From NCBI GenBank assembly GCA_031284085.1, contig JAITAM010000162.1, positions 1 through 7,828 on the forward strand: a stretch of 7,828 nucleotides of DNA, given 5' to 3'. This DNA is from Spirochaetaceae bacterium. GTDB taxonomy: Bacteria > Spirochaetota > Spirochaetia > Treponematales > Breznakiellaceae. Within the stretch, counting starts at the first letter, position 1. Every line of letters starts with the position of its first letter. A program made the position numbers and the translations under genes. The notes under the pieces were generated by a model. That model was not told where the DNA came from and ran no database searches. It saw only the letters and a program-made list of their open reading frames with translations. Shown piece after piece: positions 5,873 to 7,828 of this stretch.

Positions 5873-6901
5873 TCACTTAATGTCCAGTAATTCCATTTCA
5901 AATACGAGAAAACTGTGTGGAGGAATAAGGCCGCTTCCTGCGCCGCGCTCCCCATAGGCGGCCTCAGGGGGAAGTATCACAAGGCGTTTTTCGCCCTTTT
6001 GCATATCAAGGAGCGTCTCATCCCAGCCTGAAATTACCTGCCCCACGCCCACCTTAAACTCTAACGACCCGCCGTGAAGGTCAGAGGCGTCAAAGACTTT
6101 GCCGGAAAGAAAAAGCCCTCGATACCGCACACTCACATTTGCGCCTTTTGCAGGTTTTGCGCCAGCGCCGGCTTTTTGTACTATGTAGTAAATACCGGAT
6201 TCGCTTTGGCTTGCGTTAGGGTACTGCATTACAATCAAATCAAGATCGTTCCTACGCTGCATCTTTACTTTTGCCGACAACGAGTCGTTGTGTCTCTGTA
6301 CCAGAGTATCGAAAGCTTCTTGGTCGGTCTTAAAGAGCGTTGCCTGCAACCCATTACGAATAATCGTTACCTTCTCTATACGATCGCCTTGTTTGATGGC
6401 ATCGACCACCTGCTGCCCTTCAACGACTTTGCCGAATACCGTGTGTTTGCCATCGAGCCACGGCGTTGCCGTATGGGTAATAAAGAATTGACTGCCATTG
6501 GTATTGGGGCCGGCGTTTGCCATAGAAAGAACGCCGGGGCCTTCGTGTTTAAGGGTAGGATCAAATTCATCGGGGAATTGGTAGCCGGGTCCTCCGGTTC
6601 CGTTTCCCAACGGATCGCCGCCCTGTATCATAAAGTCAGGAATAACTCGGTGAAAGGTTAAGCCGTCATAAAAACGCTTTGTGCCGGTACGGAGCATTTT
6701 GCCTTCGGCAAGGACGACAAAATTACATACCGTCATAGGAACCTTCTCATATTCAAGCTGCACCACAATATCACCGCGGACAGTGCTAATCCGTGCAAAC
6801 AATCCTGCGCCAAAAATGGTATCTTTGGGCGCTCCGAAAGCAGTTTCAGCCACACATACAAACAACAACCCGCCTAAACTGGCGGCATTTAATTTACGCA
6901 T
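5873..6901 (-). CDS. Secreted cyclophilin-FKBP dual immunophilin (PPIase)
   Basis: This 342-aa protein fuses two unrelated prolyl isomerase families and probably aids folding outside the cytoplasm. Residues 1-23 form a signal peptide (MRK, a hydrophobic run, AFG before APK). Cys16 in LFVC is a poor lipobox. A cyclophilin domain spans about 30-185 with its active-site residues intact: [14 protein letters not shown] (His84, Arg85, Phe90, Met91, Gln93), NGSQFF (Gln138, Phe140), Trp148 and His153. Trp at 148 is the cyclosporin-binding type. A charged, probably helical linker (about 186-250) leads to an FKBP domain (250-342) with Tyr260, Phe270-Asp271, Phe282, Val289-Ile290, Trp293, Tyr316 and Phe334 of the FK506 pocket. 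Dual-family immunophilins are known but uncommon. No Shine-Dalgarno is evident before ATG 6901. It lies alone on its strand. Confidence 0.92.
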   Translation of the reverse strand: MRKLNAASLGGLLFVCVAETAFGAPKDTIFGAGLFARISTVRGDIVVQLEYEKVPMTVCNFVVLAEGKMLRTGTKRFYDGLTFHRVIPDFMIQGGDPLGNGTGGPGYQFPDEFDPTLKHEGPGVLSMANAGPNTNGSQFFITHTATPWLDGKHTVFGKVVEGQQVVDAIKQGDRIEKVTIIRNGLQATLFKTDQEAFDTLVQRHNDSLSAKVKMQRRNDLDLIVMQYPNASQSESGIYYIVQKAGAGAKPAKGANVSVRYRGLFLSGKVFDASDLHGGSLEFKVGVGQVISGWDETLLDMQKGEKRLVILPPEAAYGERGAGSGLIPPHSFLVFEMELLDIK

Positions 6902-6905
6902 ACCG

Positions 6906-6936
6906 TATTCTTGTATAAAAACCCACTAAAAACAAG
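6906..6936 (-). promoter_or_regulatory. Possible promoter of the immunophilin gene
   Basis: On the minus strand TTGTTT is followed after 17 bp by AAGAAT (4 of 6), which ends 5 nt before the ATG. TATACA, 10 nt before the ATG, is an alternative -10 without a good -35. As at murA and the permease, a repeat end (AGCCTGCGGCTG) lies just upstream of the -35. This is weaker than the other two. Confidence 0.3.
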
Positions 6937-6948
6937 AGCGGCAGCCGC

Positions 6949-7014
6949 AGGCTGTTTCAAAGGCTGTTGTATCGGAGCGGGTCTACGGCTTTTTGCTTGA
7001 TAGAAGTGGAACAG
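6949..7014 (+). repeat. Dispersed repeat, copy G
   Basis: The order is CAGGCTGTTTCAAAGG, TTGTATCGG, then ACGGCTTTTTGCTT (6985-6998), and GTGGAACAGG. The copy is close to A-C and begins just upstream of the immunophilin promoter. Its CAGCCTGCGGCTG end faces that gene. Confidence 0.75.
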
Positions 7015-7020
7015 GTGACA

Positions 7021-7245
7021 CAGGCCAATCTGTTCTAAACTTCGCTGTTTTACCGGGGACAGCGTCCGCCTCCTCGTCTGACAGAAACAGGGGTCAGACC
7101 TCATAAGATGTTTCCCATGACAAGAGAAATGACCACTCTCTTTCTAAGTTTGTTTTACCGGGAACGGTATCCGCCTCCTCGTCTTACAGAAACAGGGGTC
7201 AGACCTCATGCGGCGCCTCCCATGTCGAGGGAAATGACTCTCTTA
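7021..7245 (+). repeat. 105-bp duplicated repeat module
   Basis: Two copies are about 105 bp apart. Shared blocks are TACCGGG (7051 and 7156), CCGCCTCCTCGTCT, ACAGAAACAGGGGTCAGACC (7081 and 7186), and TCCCATG...GAAATGA (7113 and 7218). Each begins with a degenerate CTGTTCTAAACTT or TTTCTAAGTTT head, so the module is a longer member of the dispersed family with a palindrome copy (7091-7101, 7196-7206) attached. Confidence 0.85.
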
Positions 7246-7272
7246 TCAAGGTTGCTGGCAATTTAGCATAAA

Positions 7273-7337
7273 CCGGCCTCTTTCAAGGTTTTCAGTCTTG
7301 GTATCCAAAACGGAAGTGCAGCTCTTTGCCTACAGGC
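7273..7337 (+). repeat. Dispersed repeat, copy I
   Basis: This degenerate member reads CCGGCCTCTTTCAAGG, CAGTCTTGGTATCC, CGGAAGTGCAGCTC, then TTTGCCTACAGG. It runs directly into the minisatellite and supplies the TTG and the GGAAG that precede the minisatellite reading frame. Confidence 0.65.
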
Positions 7338-7661
7338 AGCGCTTCTCTTAATAAAAGAGATACTTTTCTTTATAGGATATGCACTTATCTTGATAAGAGA
7401 GGCGCTTCTCTCAGTAATATATGCGCTTTTCTTGGTAAGAAAAACACTTCTCTTGGTAAGATATGCGCATATCTCAGTAAGAAAAACACTTCTCTTGGTA
7501 AGATATGCGCATATCTTGGTAAGAAAAACACTTCTCTCAGTAAGATATGCGCATATCTTGGTAAGAAAAACACTTTCCTTGGTAAGATATGCGCTTTTCT
7601 CAGTAAGAAAAACACTTCTCTCAGTAAGATATGCGCTTTTCTTGATGAAAAAAACGTCTAG
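7326..7661 (+). CDS. Possible heptad-repeat protein from the minisatellite
   Basis: This open frame of 111 codons consists almost entirely of 7-residue units of the form xxLxKxx, about 15 in a row, alternating SLGKICA and YLGKKNT. Leu recurs every seventh residue and Lys is frequent, which would give a basic, heptad-periodic chain, perhaps amphipathic. For a real gene: the TTG start follows GGAAG by 9 nt, and the TAG stop lies 4 bp before a strong terminator. Against: there is no ATG, no promoter, and two other frames are also open because 42 is a multiple of three. It may be untranslated. No family recognised. Confidence 0.3.
   Translation: MPTGSASLNKRDTFLYRICTYLDKRGASLSNICAFLGKKNTSLGKICAYLSKKNTSLGKICAYLGKKNTSLSKICAYLGKKNTFLGKICAFLSKKNTSLSKICAFLDEKNV
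7340..7654 (+). repeat. 21/42-bp minisatellite
   Basis: Exact 42-bp units start at 7403, 7445, 7487, 7529, 7571 and 7613. A decayed unit covers 7361-7402 and a half unit 7340-7360. Each unit is two related 21-bp halves sharing TTGGTAAGA or CTCAGTAAGA. Three units contain the perfect 16-bp palindrome AGATATGCGCATATCT (7459-7474, 7501-7516, 7543-7558). In others the right arm has changed to TTTTCT. The units abut with no unique spacers, so this is not CRISPR. Confidence 0.97.
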
Positions 7662-7665
7662 AGAA

Positions 7666-7693
7666 GCGCCGCAAGTAAGCGCGGCGCCTTTTT
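7666..7693 (+). terminator. Intrinsic terminator after the minisatellite
   Basis: GCGCCGC (7666-7672) and GCGGCGC (7681-7687) form a perfect 7-bp GC stem with an 8-nt loop, followed by CTTTTT. This is the only classical Rho-independent terminator I found in the window. It implies that the minisatellite is transcribed rightward. Confidence 0.85.
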
Positions 7694-7726
7694 ATGCGCC
7701 TCTTTCAGTGAGGCTGCTGCCTCCTC

Positions 7727-7756
7727 TAGGCACAAATGCCGCTGCACGGCTATGAT
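7727..7756 (+). promoter_or_regulatory. Promoter of right-edge gene, leaderless geometry
   Basis: TATGAT (7751-7756, 5 of 6) ends exactly 7 nt before ATG 7764. TAGGCA (7727-7732, 4 of 6) is a fair -35 at 18 bp. No Shine-Dalgarno precedes the ATG. Confidence 0.4.
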
Positions 7757-7763
7757 CTGTGGC

Positions 7764-7828
7764 ATGAAAGGTATGGCCTTTATCGGCGGGGAAGCGCCCG
7801 ACCCGTCCGCCTGCAAAGAGCTTGCAAA
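7764..7828 (+). CDS. N-terminal fragment, possible thiamine diphosphokinase
   Basis: The frame starts at ATG 7764 and runs off the window with MKGMAFIGGEAPDPSACKEL, only 21 complete codons. A strand followed by a GGE-P loop and a helix with acidic Asp-Pro at its start resembles the N terminus of thiamine diphosphokinase, which converts thiamine and ATP to thiamine diphosphate. The match rests on a few residues. An in-frame ATG at 7752 would add four residues but overlaps the probable -10. The frame is open to the edge. Confidence 0.45.
   Translation, partial: MKGMAFIGGEAPDPSACKELA

Noticed and set aside
6074..6661. Plus-strand frame of 195 codons over the immunophilin gene
   Set aside because: The minus strand encodes two intact domains here; the plus frame has no recognisable motif.
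7390..7755. Second plus-strand frame through the minisatellite, and a minus-strand frame at 7385-7615
   Set aside because: All frames stay open because the unit is 42 bp. The plus frame runs through the terminator, and neither has a good start context.

Overview
The window looks like chromosomal DNA from a spirochaete, most likely a Treponema-like organism. This is inferred from three features: a MurA with Asp in place of the catalytic Cys, a PnrE-type nucleoside permease, and a secreted cyclophilin-FKBP fusion. The genus is a judgement from family resemblance and was not tested. Only about 62% of the window is confidently coding, which is low for a bacterium. Every intergenic gap is filled with members of one degenerate, hairpin-forming repeat family.

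Layout. Positions 1-310 hold a branched inverted-repeat structure (31-161) and a strong leftward sigma70-type promoter (278-250). Positions 310-1206 are a repeat mosaic with a doubtful Pro-rich reading frame and a stretch of about 340 bases with nothing recognisable. Then come murA (1243-2523, +), an 80-bp tandem array (2530-2794), a yifB/comM-family AAA+ gene (2923-4476, +), a 70-bp tandem array in the opposite orientation (4508-4778), a nucleoside-type ABC permease (4818-5714, +), a convergent repeat spacer, a periplasmic dual-family immunophilin (6901-5873, -), and another repeat mosaic (6949-7337). The window ends with a 21/42-bp minisatellite (7340-7654) capped by an intrinsic terminator (7666-7693) and the first 21 codons of a gene resembling thiamine diphosphokinase (7764 onward, +).

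The genes do not form an operon. Each is separated from the next by repeats and appears to have its own promoter. The most striking regularity is in the promoters. For murA, the permease and the right-edge gene, a -10-like hexamer lies exactly 7 nt before the ATG and no Shine-Dalgarno is visible, so these mRNAs may be leaderless. In murA and the permease the -35 is TTGACG in both cases and lies directly beside the end of a repeat (CCTGCGGC core). The repeats may therefore mark gene boundaries.

Functionally the genes are independent: peptidoglycan precursor synthesis (MurA), DNA processing during transformation or recombination (YifB/ComM), nucleoside uptake (permease), envelope protein folding (immunophilin) and possibly thiamine cofactor synthesis.
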